Positions 43,782 to 54,190 of a DNA stretch of 64,000 nucleotides are shown one piece after another (positions within the stretch are counted from its first letter, which is position 1; each line of letters starts with the position of its first letter). The notes beneath the pieces are model-generated. The model made no database searches, was not told the origin of the DNA, and saw only the letters and a list, made by a program, of their open reading frames with translations. The stretch lies in assembly GCF_025567095.1 (NCBI RefSeq), contig NZ_JAOQJH010000001.1; one strand, 5' to 3'. This DNA comes from Anthropogastromicrobium aceti (GTDB taxonomy: Bacteria > Bacillota > Clostridia > Lachnospirales > Lachnospiraceae). The translations under genes and the position numbers were made by a program.

Positions 43782-43888
43782 TACCAGGGTCAAAAACATG
43801 AGTAAGTAGCCATTTTTCAAAGAAAAATGAGCGGATTACGAATGTTTTTGAAGATTGCGAAAGTGCAAAGCACGTAGCAATCTGGTAT
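43781..43888. repeat. Branched structured element after prs
   Basis: Outer arms ATACCAG / CTGGTAT enclose two hairpins. One is AAAAACAT ... ATGTTTTT containing CATTTTTC-aaa-GAAAAATG. The other is GATTGC ... GCAATC containing GTGC-aaa-GCAC. The three-way junction begins in the prs stop codon. Confidence 0.6.
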
Positions 43889-43910
43889 CAAAAAGATCAA
43901 AATATATTAA

Positions 43911-43952
43911 AAAAAGCCTGGCAGAAAGATTACTCTTCCTGCCGGGCTTTTT
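43911..43952. terminator. Bidirectional terminator between prs and ppk2
   Basis: AAAAAGCCTGGCAG / CTGCCGGGCTTTTT with a 14-nt loop. Confidence 0.85.
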
Positions 43953-43968
43953 ATACTAGATCTAATTT

Positions 43969-44850
43969 TCATGAATGCTTCATATTCTCATTTTGAAGCA
44001 TCTCCTTATACTGCGGAAGCTTCTCGGCTTCTTCTTGTGAGAGAGTTGGATACTGTGGATCAATTTTTTGCAGCACATCAAGAATAATTTCTGATACAAG
44101 ATATCTGCTGTACCATTTCTGATCTGCCGGAATAACATACCATGGATTCTCCTTTGTGGCAGTTGCATTTACAGCACACTCATAAGCATCATCGTATTGA
44201 TCCCACAGAGCACGCTCTGCCATATCGCTTTGGGAAAATTTCCAGTTTTTCTCTAGAAGATCAATACGTTCAAGGAAACGCTGTTTTTGCTTTTCTTTAG
44301 AAACATTAAGCAGAATCTTTACGACGCGGTAGCTGTTGTCATACAGATATTCCTCAAAATGGCGAATCTGGCGATAACGATTCTCAATGATTGTATCTGG
44401 ATTTAAACAACGTTCTGCCATATGGTAGCCTTTGTAAAGCTCATGAACCTTTACGACTAATACATCTTCGTAGTAAGAGCGATTAAAAATAGCTATCATT
44501 CCACGCTTAGGAAGATTTGTAACGCAGCGCCACAGATAATCATGCGCAAGCTCATCCTTAGAAGGCTGCTTGTAGCTGAAAACCTGTACACCCTGCGGAT
44601 TTATACCGCCCATGACATGACGAATAGTACTGTCCTTTCCTGCAGCATCTCTAGCCTGCAAGATAATAATTAGTCCTTCTTTTGCATCTGCGTAAAGCTT
44701 ATCCTGAAGTGCAAAAATTTTTTCCTGATTTTTTTCTGTTTTGGCAAGAATTTTTTCCTTGTCAACCTGATCTTTTTTGCTGTCTGTCGGCAGTTTTTTC
44801 AGTGAAAGTGCATTTGTTCCATCAAAACAATACTGATCTAATTTTCCCAT
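43969..44850 (-). CDS. PPK2 family polyphosphate kinase
   Basis: 293 aa from ATG 44850 (AAAGGAG 5 nt upstream). Walker A-like ILQARDAAGKDSTIRHVMGG and Walker B/lid motifs IAIFNRSYYEDVLVVKVH and FLNVSKEKQKQRFLER-type helix (LLNVSKEKQKQRFLERIDLL) mark PPK2. PPK2 enzymes phosphorylate nucleotides with polyphosphate. The single-domain size fits class I or III; the substrate cannot be fixed from motifs alone. Confidence 0.92.
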   Translation of the reverse strand: MGKLDQYCFDGTNALSLKKLPTDSKKDQVDKEKILAKTEKNQEKIFALQDKLYADAKEGLIIILQARDAAGKDSTIRHVMGGINPQGVQVFSYKQPSKDELAHDYLWRCVTNLPKRGMIAIFNRSYYEDVLVVKVHELYKGYHMAERCLNPDTIIENRYRQIRHFEEYLYDNSYRVVKILLNVSKEKQKQRFLERIDLLEKNWKFSQSDMAERALWDQYDDAYECAVNATATKENPWYVIPADQKWYSRYLVSEIILDVLQKIDPQYPTLSQEEAEKLPQYKEMLQNENMKHS

Positions 44851-44887
44851 AACAGCTCCTTTTGGCAATTGCCTTATTTACGATTAT

Positions 44888-46999
44888 TTATTTTATTTCA
44901 ATACAAAACAGTCTTGCCATAAATTCTTTTTCCATCGTAACGGTCAATACATTGCTTTCTTTGCTCCATGAAAACAAAACCTCTGAATATGATGGATAAA
45001 GACAGCTGACAGACACTTCTTTATTATTTAATTGTTCGAATGGAATTTCAATGACAGGTTTATTGCCATTTCTTCTCCACACAGCCAGATAAATTTTGTT
45101 TTCTGATTGCAGACCAAGACAGGTCCATTCATCATGAAACTGCGATAATCCAATTGGCCAGATCGGAACACTATTTTTGATATCTTTTCGAATAGTTTTG
45201 TAAATATCGAGTGCCTCCTTTACCAGATCACGACGTTCTTGAGTAAGTTCAGCTAAATGACCACTTTGATGAATGCGAAGCAGCATGGCGTTAACCATAT
45301 TAAAGACAACCTCTTCCCGATCTCCTTCACGAAGTGGATATGACCAAATCGCACTTTGCTCTGGTGTCAATGCAGATGGCGAGTTTGCTGCAATAGTACA
45401 ATAATAACGATAGTCATCCTGATCACTTGTAGACTGAATGCTGTATCGTGATAGCATAGCGTAATCCATACGAAGACCACCTGATGAACAGTTTTCAATT
45501 ACAAGATCCGGATAGCGTTTAAATACTGCTTCCAGCCATTTTAGATAAGCTCTCTCGTGTGATAACATACCGTCTCCAGCACTATCGGCATGTAAGTCGG
45601 TACCAATTCCCGGCTCAATGTTATAGTCCATTTTAATATAGCCAACGCCATACTCTTTAATCAGGCGATCTATCACACTATCTGCATAGGCACGAACTTC
45701 TGGATTTCTGTAGTCAAGCTGATATCGACTTCTATCATATACACGTTTTCCATGACGCATGAAAAACCAGTCATCAGGAACCTCCTGTGCCATATGACAA
45801 TTAATACCCATAACTTCAAGCTCAAGCCATACGCCTGGAATCATTCCCTTACTGCGAATATAATCGGTAATTTCACGTACACCGTTCGGAAAGCGTTTTT
45901 TGCTCTCTCTCCAGTCACCAACCGCATCCCACCAATCACCATCTGCATACCAGCCGGCATCAATACAAAAATACTCGCATCCGGCCTCTGCTGCCGCATC
46001 TATTAGTGGAAACTCTTCTGCTGCCGTCGGATGCCCCCACAAACAATTCATATAGTCATTAAAGATAATTTTAAGAGATTCATTATCTGCATTTGGACGA
46101 CGGATAATACGGCGATATTTTGTCATTGTTCCAACTGCATCATCAAAGCCTTGATCAGTTAGGCTTACAGCAACAGGCACGCTTGTAAAAGTATCTCCTG
46201 GTTTTAGATTTTTAAACCAGTGAGAATAAATTTCATTCGGACCAGATGCTGCCAAATAAAGATGACCATTCTGATCTCCAATCTCCCAGTGCCAGGAACC
46301 ATTATTTTCAATCTGCCAGAGCATACCCGTATGTGTCTGCGTGTTCTCAAGATATCCCATTGGAAGGTGTTCTTTAGCTGACCAGTTTCCAGTATTGCTT
46401 ACTGTAAGAAGGTTTGAGGAGCGCTGATCACACGCTGGCTGAATACGTTCCATACCAAAGTCACAAAGATCATACGTTTTCCAATTGACTTCTTTTTGCC
46501 ATCCGTTGTGCGGTATGCGAATTTGCAGCTTTTTATCAGCAGGAAGTGATCCTTCCTTGTCAATTCCCTCATAATTAAAAGATGAAATATAGTCTAACAC
46601 CTGCGTCTGGTTGCCTGTGTTTTCAACTATGTTCCAGAATCGAATAATGGAAAGTCCGTCATAAAACTGCATGTAGCTTTTTACTATTACATCTGTTATT
46701 TCATCACGCAGAACAAACATCACGATACGGCCGTTTTGATTACGGCCGTCTTCCATAGATTCATAACGCATATGCCAGCCAGGTGCCGTTACAATATATT
46801 TGTTTCCATGGCGCTCATAGGGACGATCATAACCAGCCAGATTAATTTCAACAAATCTAAAACCATATGATGTAGATCGCGCAATAATATCTTTTTCATT
46901 AAATGGCTTTTTCCCAAAATGAAGAAATTTAAAACATTTATCATCAGCAATTTCAAATACGAGAAACAAGCCATTTTCAACAATTTCAATGCGTTCCAT
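44888..46999 (-). CDS. Alpha-galactosidase, GH36 family
   Basis: 703 aa, the usual GH36 length. A beta-sandwich N-terminus (1-300) leads to a TIM barrel with nucleophile Asp in YIKMDYN (about 457) and acid/base Asp in TSDQDD (about 529), and ENCSSGG between. It hydrolyses alpha-1,6-galactosides such as raffinose or melibiose. No signal peptide, so it is intracellular. No sugar transporter lies beside it. GGGAGG precedes the ATG. Confidence 0.94.
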   Translation of the reverse strand: MERIEIVENGLFLVFEIADDKCFKFLHFGKKPFNEKDIIARSTSYGFRFVEINLAGYDRPYERHGNKYIVTAPGWHMRYESMEDGRNQNGRIVMFVLRDEITDVIVKSYMQFYDGLSIIRFWNIVENTGNQTQVLDYISSFNYEGIDKEGSLPADKKLQIRIPHNGWQKEVNWKTYDLCDFGMERIQPACDQRSSNLLTVSNTGNWSAKEHLPMGYLENTQTHTGMLWQIENNGSWHWEIGDQNGHLYLAASGPNEIYSHWFKNLKPGDTFTSVPVAVSLTDQGFDDAVGTMTKYRRIIRRPNADNESLKIIFNDYMNCLWGHPTAAEEFPLIDAAAEAGCEYFCIDAGWYADGDWWDAVGDWRESKKRFPNGVREITDYIRSKGMIPGVWLELEVMGINCHMAQEVPDDWFFMRHGKRVYDRSRYQLDYRNPEVRAYADSVIDRLIKEYGVGYIKMDYNIEPGIGTDLHADSAGDGMLSHERAYLKWLEAVFKRYPDLVIENCSSGGLRMDYAMLSRYSIQSTSDQDDYRYYCTIAANSPSALTPEQSAIWSYPLREGDREEVVFNMVNAMLLRIHQSGHLAELTQERRDLVKEALDIYKTIRKDIKNSVPIWPIGLSQFHDEWTCLGLQSENKIYLAVWRRNGNKPVIEIPFEQLNNKEVSVSCLYPSYSEVLFSWSKESNVLTVTMEKEFMARLFCIEIK

Positions 47000-47041
47000 T
47001 TTTTCCTCCCTGCTGTTTTTTATCAGCTGATTGTTAACAAA

Positions 47042-48526
47042 TCAGAACTCTCCTTTTGCTGCAGATTCGCGCACAGGCTCACATGTCAGATCAACACCAA
47101 GGCGCTTAAGTGTCTTACTGTCTACATCGGAAAGCATAACAGAAGTATGCATCTGGCATCCAGACAGCTTTGGCATCTGCTCCATTGCAAGTTTTGCAAT
47201 CGGGTCTGATGCAGCAGTTACAGAAAGTGCAACTAATACTTCATCGGTGTGAAGACGTGGATTCTTTGCACCAAGATAGCCTATCTTTAATTTCTGAATT
47301 GGTTCAATAACTTCTGGAGAGATCAGATTTCTGTCGTGATCAATCTGTGCTAACTGCTTTAAAGCATTTAAAAGAAGTGCGGCAGAGGCACCAAGAAGAT
47401 CACTTGTTTTAGAGGTAACGATTGTTCCATCTGGAAGCTCCATTGCAGCAGTAGGAACACCAAGCTTGTTTGCGCGGTCCATGGCAGCTACTGTTACCTT
47501 GCGGTCAGCTGGTGTGATTTTTGCCTGCTTCATCAAAAGCTCAATCTTGTACAGCTCATTCTCGCCGCCATCCTCTTTTGCAATCTTATTCATGGCTGTG
47601 TAATAACGGCGAATAATTTCCATTCTGGATGCTTCACAGCATACCTCATCGTCGATAATACAATTTCCCGCCATGTTGACACCCATATCAGTTGGAGACT
47701 TGTAATAGTGATTTTCTCCATAAATGCGCTCGAAGATAGCATTTAAAACAGGGAAAATCTCAATATCACGGTTATAATTTACAGTTGTAACACCATATGC
47801 CTCTAAATGGAATGGGTCGATCATGTTAACATCATTCAGATCGGCTGTAGCAGCTTCATAAGCCAGATTTACAGGGTGCTTTAGAGGAATATTCCAGATC
47901 GGGAATGTCTCAAACTTAGCATAGCCGGCACGTACTCCGCGTAAATTTTCGTGGTAAAGCTGAGAAAGACATGTTGCCATCTTACCGCTTCCCGGTCCTG
48001 GTGCAGTGACAACAACTAGCGGTCTTGTTGTGCGGACATATTCGTTTTTACCAAAACCATCAGGGCTTACAATAAGAGAAACATTTGATGGATAGCCATC
48101 AATAAGGTAATGACGGTATACATCAATACCCTTCTTTTCAAGACGCTTCTGGAACTGAACAGCACCTGACTGGCCTGCGAACTGTGTTATCACAACACTT
48201 CCAACATACAGACCCTTTTTTTCATATTCTGATATAAGGCGAAGTACATCAACATCATAAGTAATTCCAAGATCACCACGCTTTTTGTTTTTTTCAATAT
48301 CTGTCGCTGAAATTACAATAACGATCTCAGCCATATCAGACAGCTGCATTAACATCTGAAGCTTACTATCTGGCGCAAATCCCGGAAGAACTCTTGAGGC
48401 GTGATAGTCATCAAACAGCTTTCCGCCAAATTCCAGATACAGCTTATCGCCAAACTGGTCAATTCTCTCCTTGATATGTTCTGACTGAATTTTGAGATAC
48501 TTTTCATTATCAAATCCTATTTTCAT
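47042..48526 (-). CDS. DUF1846 family protein
   Basis: 494 aa covering the whole DUF1846 family length (KIGFDNEKYLKIQSEHIKER ... VVTAPGPGSGKMATCLSQLY ... HTDEVLVALSVTAASDPIAK). The PGPGSGK stretch resembles a nucleotide-binding loop. The family is common and well conserved in Firmicutes; its enzymatic role is not established to my knowledge. It lies 25 nt downstream of polC on the same strand, so it may be the last gene of that operon. Confidence 0.9.
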   Translation of the reverse strand: MKIGFDNEKYLKIQSEHIKERIDQFGDKLYLEFGGKLFDDYHASRVLPGFAPDSKLQMLMQLSDMAEIVIVISATDIEKNKKRGDLGITYDVDVLRLISEYEKKGLYVGSVVITQFAGQSGAVQFQKRLEKKGIDVYRHYLIDGYPSNVSLIVSPDGFGKNEYVRTTRPLVVVTAPGPGSGKMATCLSQLYHENLRGVRAGYAKFETFPIWNIPLKHPVNLAYEAATADLNDVNMIDPFHLEAYGVTTVNYNRDIEIFPVLNAIFERIYGENHYYKSPTDMGVNMAGNCIIDDEVCCEASRMEIIRRYYTAMNKIAKEDGGENELYKIELLMKQAKITPADRKVTVAAMDRANKLGVPTAAMELPDGTIVTSKTSDLLGASAALLLNALKQLAQIDHDRNLISPEVIEPIQKLKIGYLGAKNPRLHTDEVLVALSVTAASDPIAKLAMEQMPKLSGCQMHTSVMLSDVDSKTLKRLGVDLTCEPVRESAAKGEF

Positions 48527-48551
48527 TTGTTTTCCTCTATTCTAATATTTG

Positions 48552-51500
48552 TTAAAAGTCAAAGAGCGACAGCTGATTGGACTCTGGAATATCGCTTAAA
48601 ATTCCAAGCTCCAAAAGCTTATCACTAACTGTCTGTCCCACTTTGGCGCGCTCTCGAAAATCTTGTCTTGAAAGGAACGCCCCTCCGAGTGCTGCTTCTA
48701 CAATGGATTCTGCTGCCTTATTTCCAAGACCTTCTATAGAGCTTAGTGATGGCATTAGCTTTCCATCAACAATCTGGAATCTTGTTGCCTGTACCTTAAA
48801 CAAGTCAATTGGTGTAAATTCAAAGCCTCTTACATACATTTCCTGAACAATACGCATATCGTGATAGGAATCCTTCTCCTTTGGTGAAAGCGTGTCCATT
48901 CGGCTTTCATAATCAGCCATATGACGTTCTAGTGCTTCTTTGCCCTGACACATCAATTCATATGAAAAGGCAGTGGCACGTATACTAAAGTAGGCAGCAT
49001 AAAATGCCAGCGGATAAAAGATTTTGCAGTATGCAATTCGCCACATCATCATAACATAAGCTGCGGCATGTGCCTTAGGGAACATGTATTTAATCTTTTT
49101 ACAAGACCATATATACCAGTCTGGCACATCATGCTCAACCATAATCTGCTCCCATTCTGGCTGAAGACCCTTTCCTTTTCGAACTGCCTCCATGATCTTA
49201 AACGAAAGACCTTTTTCAATGCCCTTGCTGATTAAGTAAACCATGATATCATCTCGCGTACATATAGCAGTTGAAATGGTCGCCTTTTTCTCCTGCAGAA
49301 GTGTCTGGGCATTTCCAAGCCATACATCTGTACCATGTGACAAACCTGCAATACGAACTAAATCTGAGAAATGCTGCGGCTGTGTTTCAATTAACATGCC
49401 CATAGCAAAATCAGTGCCAAACTCCGGAAGACCAAGTGCACCAAGCTTACAGCCACCTATATCCTCTGGCTTTATTCCAAGCGCAGAGGTGTCCTTAAAT
49501 AATGACATTACCTCTGGACTGTCGAGTGGAATTTCTCTTGCATCAATTCCTGTTAAATCTTCAAGCATACGGATCATGGTAGGATCATCATGGCCAAGTA
49601 TGTCAAGCTTTAACAAGTTATGATCAATTGAATGGTAATCAAAGTGTGTTGTTACTGTGCTGGTCGTCATATCATTTGCCGGATGCTGTACTGGTGTGAA
49701 GGAGTTAATATCTTCACCGATTGGAAGTACAATTATTCCGCCGGGATGCTGCCCTGATGTTCGTTTTACGCCAGTACAGCCAGTGACAAGGCGGTTAATC
49801 TCGCACTCTCGCTTATGTTGGTTATGTTCTTCATAATAATTCTTCACATAGCCAAATGCTGTTTTTTCTGCCAGTGTACCTACAGTGCCGGCTCTAAAGG
49901 TTTGTCCGGCGCCAAAAATAACCTCTGTATAGGCATGAGCCTTACTCTGGTATTCACCAGAGAAGTTTAAGTCGATATCAGGCTCCTTATCACCATAAAA
50001 GCCTAGGAATGTCTCGAATGGGATATCATAGCCATCCTTTGCAAGCTTTTCACCGCATACAGGACAAATTTTATCTGGCATATCGCAGCCTGCACCACCA
50101 CCAAACTTTTTAACTTCCTCCGAATCAAAATCACTGTAATGACATTTCTTGCAGTAATAATGTGGACTTAATGGGTTTACCTCTGTAATTCCAGACATAG
50201 TTGCAACAAATGATGATCCGACAGAACCACGTGAACCTACCATGTAACCGTCTTCGTTTGACTTATGAACAAGCTTAACGGCAATCAGATACATAACGGC
50301 AAAGCCATTTGAAATGATTGAGTGAAGCTCATGCTCTAAGCGCTCTTCTACTATTGGCGGCAGCGGATCGCCATACATTGAATGTGCCTTTTCATAACAC
50401 ATATTTCTAAGGTCTATATCTGAATTTTCAATAACAGGCGGACATTTATCAGGCCGTACAGGTGCCAGATGATCAATACGATCTGCAATCAGATTCGTAT
50501 TTGTGACAACTACCTCATATGCCTTATCACTTCCCAGATATTCAAATTCCTTTAGCATTTCTTCTGTTGTTCTGTAATAAAGCGGCGGCTGGAAATCAGC
50601 ATCCTTAAAGCCTTTACCGCTCATAATAATACGGCGGTAAACCTCATCCTCTGGATTTAAAAAATGCACATCGCATGTTGCGCAGACAGGTTTATCGTAA
50701 AGCTCGCCAAGCTGAACAATCTTTTTATTAAGCGCCTCAAGATCTTCTCTTGTCTTATAAGGAGAATCCTCTTCACGCAGCATAAACTCATTGTTTCCTG
50801 TAGGCTGAATTTCCAGATAATCATAAAAGGAGACAATTTTTGCAATTTCATCATCGCTCTCTCCTCCTGTGATTGCACGAAACAGCTCGCCTGCCTCACA
50901 CGCCGATCCAATAATCAGTCCCTCTCTGTATTTCATAATTTCTGAGCGTGGGAATCTAGGTCTTCTGGCAAAATATTTAACATGTGCCATTGAGATTAGA
51001 CGATACAGATTTATTCGGCCTACTTCATTCGCTGCAAGCAATATGATGTGATACGTAGGCATTCGCATAATTGCCTCTGGTGTCATAACAGCCTTTTCTA
51101 CAATATCATCAAGTGTTTCAAAGCATTTCTTCTTAAGCATCGGAATAAACTTGACAAAAATTTCTGCTGTTGCCCCGGCATCATCTACTGCCCTATGATG
51201 ATTCTCAAGTGAAACATGAAGCTCTTTTGCAACAGTATCAAGCTTAAAACGTCCAAGATGCGGCAGAAGAAAACGTGCCAGTCCAACTGTATCAACGTAA
51301 GTTGGAGGAAATTCAATGCCAAGCTGCTCTGCATTATAGCGGATAAAGCTTGTATCAAAGGACGCATTATGCGCTACAAGGACACAGCCTTCGCAAAAGC
51401 TCAAAAATTTAGGAAGAATTTCCTCTACGCCTGGTGCATCACAAACCATAGCATCATTGATTCCGGTTAGTCGTTCAATCGTAAACGGAATAGGAACACG

Positions 51501-53069
51501 CGGATTGATGAACTCAGAAAAGCGATCTGTAATCTCACCATTTATCACCTTTACAGCACCAATCTCAATGATTTTATTTTTAGATGGATGAAATCCTGTT
51601 GTCTCAATATCAAATACAACATATGAAGCATCAAGAGAAGCACTGTTACTATTTACAACGATTTCCTTTAAGTCATCGACTAAGTATCCCTCGCAGCCAA
51701 AGATCAGCTTAAAATCATCACCCTTTGACAATGCATGTGCAGCTTCCGGGAAAGCATACGCACAGCCATGATCTGTTATGGCAAGAGCAGTGTGTCCCCA
51801 GCCCTTTGCTGTTTTTACAAGCGCTTGCGCATCAGATACAGCATCCATCTCTGAGGACTTTGTATGGCAGTGAAGTTCAACTCGTTTTACAAGAGCGTGA
51901 TCTTCGCGTTTTTCTTCCTTCCATTCCGCACGCTTTATACCTGATACAGAGGAAATCGTTACTTCATGGTCAAACTTATCCATCATGGCGATGCCCTTAA
52001 CAGTTACAGCCTTGCCAACAGCCACATCATTTTTTAATTCGGCTAAAAACTCATTTGGAACAAAGATTTTTGCCATGATCGTATCTGTGTAATCAGTTAC
52101 AGCAAAGGAAATGATAGTTTTCTCGCCATTTCTAAGCTCACGCTCAGTTACAGCAATAATCTTTCCATTTATGACAACTTCTCCGATCTCCTCCTGAATC
52201 TCAACAATTTTCATTGGTGTGACATCCTCAAAATTGCGTCCATATACCATGTTTGGATCGTCTGAACGAAGAGGACGCTTGGCGCTGTATCCGCCTTTAT
52301 TACCCTTGTTATAGGATGATTTTTGAAAATTGCCGCCTGGAATTTCGCGCGGTGTCTGAACGTTTTTTTCACCAACTGATTTGGCAGCTTTTGAGGGATC
52401 TCCTTTTCTAAGAGTAGTTTTTTCACTGCCTTTTTTCGTATCAGCAGAGGCTGTATCAATAAATTCATCCTCTTTATCTTTGGAAGCCACGCTGTTGGCC
52501 TTCATGATACGTGCGATAGCCTGTGCCTCTGCGCGCTTTTTTTCTTCCTCAATTGCTGTTGTATCACGCTCTTTAAATGATACTGCTACAGGAATTGATA
52601 TTGCACAGCGGTCATAAAAAACCATCTGAATCCATTCACGCAGCTCGCCAGCACGATTTCTAGCCCAAAGACTATCCTCTAATGTAAGCAAAAGTGAATC
52701 ATCATCAGCTACCTTCCAGTCAGCGCGCATCAAAATATGATAATCCAGATCACTTCGACGCTTAATTTCTGCAAATAAACTGTCCTTATAGACATCCACA
52801 AGATATGACGGTGTGTATTGTTCTGACAGTGAAAAAGATTCAAATATACGAATCTTCATATCACCATCAGGAAACATCTGCTTTTCAATTTTAGATTCCA
52901 CCGCATAAATCTGCGGCTTTGAAATCAGACGGCGACAAAGCAGATATACATGAATCGCCGTCCTGTCACGATTATATTTTAATGCAGTTACTTCTGCAAA
53001 TTCAAACAGATCCTTCAGCTCATCTTCTAGGATAAGCGCTGGAAATGTTTCAAAAAAGCGCTTTGCCAT
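48552..53069 (-). CDS. polC: DNA polymerase III, PolC type
   Basis: 1505 aa replicative polymerase of low-GC Gram-positives. Order: N-terminal domain, OB fold (about 280-390, EIGEVVINGKIIAVTERELR), PHP domain split around a DnaQ-type exonuclease (exo I DIETTGFHP near 486; HHRAVDDAGATAEIF), then the palm/fingers with the zinc-binding CKKCHYSDFD ... CPVCG and the C-terminal TGCTGVKRTSGQHPGGIIVL. An Asn/Lys-rich linker (KEDEFIDTASADTKKGSEKT ... NFQKSSYNKGNKGG) separates the N-terminus from the OB fold. It follows ispG by 20 nt. Confidence 0.97.
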   Translation of the reverse strand: MAKRFFETFPALILEDELKDLFEFAEVTALKYNRDRTAIHVYLLCRRLISKPQIYAVESKIEKQMFPDGDMKIRIFESFSLSEQYTPSYLVDVYKDSLFAEIKRRSDLDYHILMRADWKVADDDSLLLTLEDSLWARNRAGELREWIQMVFYDRCAISIPVAVSFKERDTTAIEEEKKRAEAQAIARIMKANSVASKDKEDEFIDTASADTKKGSEKTTLRKGDPSKAAKSVGEKNVQTPREIPGGNFQKSSYNKGNKGGYSAKRPLRSDDPNMVYGRNFEDVTPMKIVEIQEEIGEVVINGKIIAVTERELRNGEKTIISFAVTDYTDTIMAKIFVPNEFLAELKNDVAVGKAVTVKGIAMMDKFDHEVTISSVSGIKRAEWKEEKREDHALVKRVELHCHTKSSEMDAVSDAQALVKTAKGWGHTALAITDHGCAYAFPEAAHALSKGDDFKLIFGCEGYLVDDLKEIVVNSNSASLDASYVVFDIETTGFHPSKNKIIEIGAVKVINGEITDRFSEFINPRVPIPFTIERLTGINDAMVCDAPGVEEILPKFLSFCEGCVLVAHNASFDTSFIRYNAEQLGIEFPPTYVDTVGLARFLLPHLGRFKLDTVAKELHVSLENHHRAVDDAGATAEIFVKFIPMLKKKCFETLDDIVEKAVMTPEAIMRMPTYHIILLAANEVGRINLYRLISMAHVKYFARRPRFPRSEIMKYREGLIIGSACEAGELFRAITGGESDDEIAKIVSFYDYLEIQPTGNNEFMLREEDSPYKTREDLEALNKKIVQLGELYDKPVCATCDVHFLNPEDEVYRRIIMSGKGFKDADFQPPLYYRTTEEMLKEFEYLGSDKAYEVVVTNTNLIADRIDHLAPVRPDKCPPVIENSDIDLRNMCYEKAHSMYGDPLPPIVEERLEHELHSIISNGFAVMYLIAVKLVHKSNEDGYMVGSRGSVGSSFVATMSGITEVNPLSPHYYCKKCHYSDFDSEEVKKFGGGAGCDMPDKICPVCGEKLAKDGYDIPFETFLGFYGDKEPDIDLNFSGEYQSKAHAYTEVIFGAGQTFRAGTVGTLAEKTAFGYVKNYYEEHNQHKRECEINRLVTGCTGVKRTSGQHPGGIIVLPIGEDINSFTPVQHPANDMTTSTVTTHFDYHSIDHNLLKLDILGHDDPTMIRMLEDLTGIDAREIPLDSPEVMSLFKDTSALGIKPEDIGGCKLGALGLPEFGTDFAMGMLIETQPQHFSDLVRIAGLSHGTDVWLGNAQTLLQEKKATISTAICTRDDIMVYLISKGIEKGLSFKIMEAVRKGKGLQPEWEQIMVEHDVPDWYIWSCKKIKYMFPKAHAAAYVMMMWRIAYCKIFYPLAFYAAYFSIRATAFSYELMCQGKEALERHMADYESRMDTLSPKEKDSYHDMRIVQEMYVRGFEFTPIDLFKVQATRFQIVDGKLMPSLSSIEGLGNKAAESIVEAALGGAFLSRQDFRERAKVGQTVSDKLLELGILSDIPESNQLSLFDF

Positions 53070-53089
53070 GAAAGTTCCTTTCTGAATTA

Positions 53090-54163
53090 TTATGCCTGCC
53101 AGTTATCCAATTCTTCCTTTAATCCGGCAAGCAGCTCCTCTTCCGGAAGCTTTCGGATGATTTCACCCTTTTTTATGATAACACCGCAGCCAAGACCTCC
53201 TGCAATGCCAAGATCAGCTTCCTTTGCCTCACCTGGACCATTTACAACACAGCCCATAACAGCAACCTTAATATCATATGGATAACGGCTGACAAGCGTT
53301 TCTGCCTCATTTGCCAGACGAATCAGATCAATCTGTGTACGTCCGCAGGTTGGACAGGATACAATCTCTGCACCACCCTTTCGAATACCAAGTGTCTTTA
53401 AAATGATCTTAGCTGAACGAATCTCTTCAACAGGGTCACCAGTCAGTGATACGCGGATGGTATTTCCAATTCCCTGATTTAAAATTAATGCTAGACCAAT
53501 AGAGGACTTAATATTTCCTGAAATAATTGTTCCAGCCTCAGTAATGCCCACATGAAGCGGGTAAGGTGTTTTATCGGCAATTAATTCATGCGCTTTTACG
53601 CACATCATAACATCCGATGATTTAATGCTGATGACAAGCTGATCATAACCAAACTGTTCAATCATTGCCACCTTTTCAAGAGCACTCTCTACCAAACCCT
53701 CTGCCGTCACGCCATTATATTTTTCAATATATTTTTTTTCAAGAGAACCACTATTAACACCGACACGGATAGGAACATGATATTCCTTTGCCTTCTCGAC
53801 AACAGCACGCACACGCTCATCACTTCCGATATTTCCAGGATTAATGCGAATCTTATCAGCACCATTTTCCATAGCGGCAATTGCCAGCCTGTAATCAAAA
53901 TGAATATCGGCTACTAACGGAATATGAATACGCTTTTTAATCTCACCAATTGCCTTTGCCGCCTCCATATCAGGCACTGTACAGCGAATAATCTCGCAGC
54001 CAGCATCTTCAAGACGAAGAATCTGTTCAACAGTTGCATCAACATCCTGTGTCTTTGTATTTGTCATAGACTGAATCAAAATAGGATAACTGCCGCCAAT
54101 CACACGGTCTCCTATTCGTATTTCTTTTGTAAGTTCTCGAATTTGCTTTGTATTTTGTTCCAT
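53090..54163 (-). CDS. ispG: 4-hydroxy-3-methylbut-2-enyl-diphosphate synthase IspG
   Basis: 357 aa. TIM-barrel part VIGGSYPILIQSMTNTKTQD ... DIHFDYRLAIAAMENGADKI, then the 4Fe-4S domain with SCPTCGRTQIDL and VMGCVVNGPGEAKEAD. It makes HMBPP in the MEP isoprenoid pathway, two steps after Dxr, encoded in the same operon. GAGGGG lies before the ATG. Confidence 0.97.
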   Translation of the reverse strand: MEQNTKQIRELTKEIRIGDRVIGGSYPILIQSMTNTKTQDVDATVEQILRLEDAGCEIIRCTVPDMEAAKAIGEIKKRIHIPLVADIHFDYRLAIAAMENGADKIRINPGNIGSDERVRAVVEKAKEYHVPIRVGVNSGSLEKKYIEKYNGVTAEGLVESALEKVAMIEQFGYDQLVISIKSSDVMMCVKAHELIADKTPYPLHVGITEAGTIISGNIKSSIGLALILNQGIGNTIRVSLTGDPVEEIRSAKIILKTLGIRKGGAEIVSCPTCGRTQIDLIRLANEAETLVSRYPYDIKVAVMGCVVNGPGEAKEADLGIAGGLGCGVIIKKGEIIRKLPEEELLAGLKEELDNWQA

Positions 54164-54190
54164 TTTTACCCCTCACATATAAATGATTCC

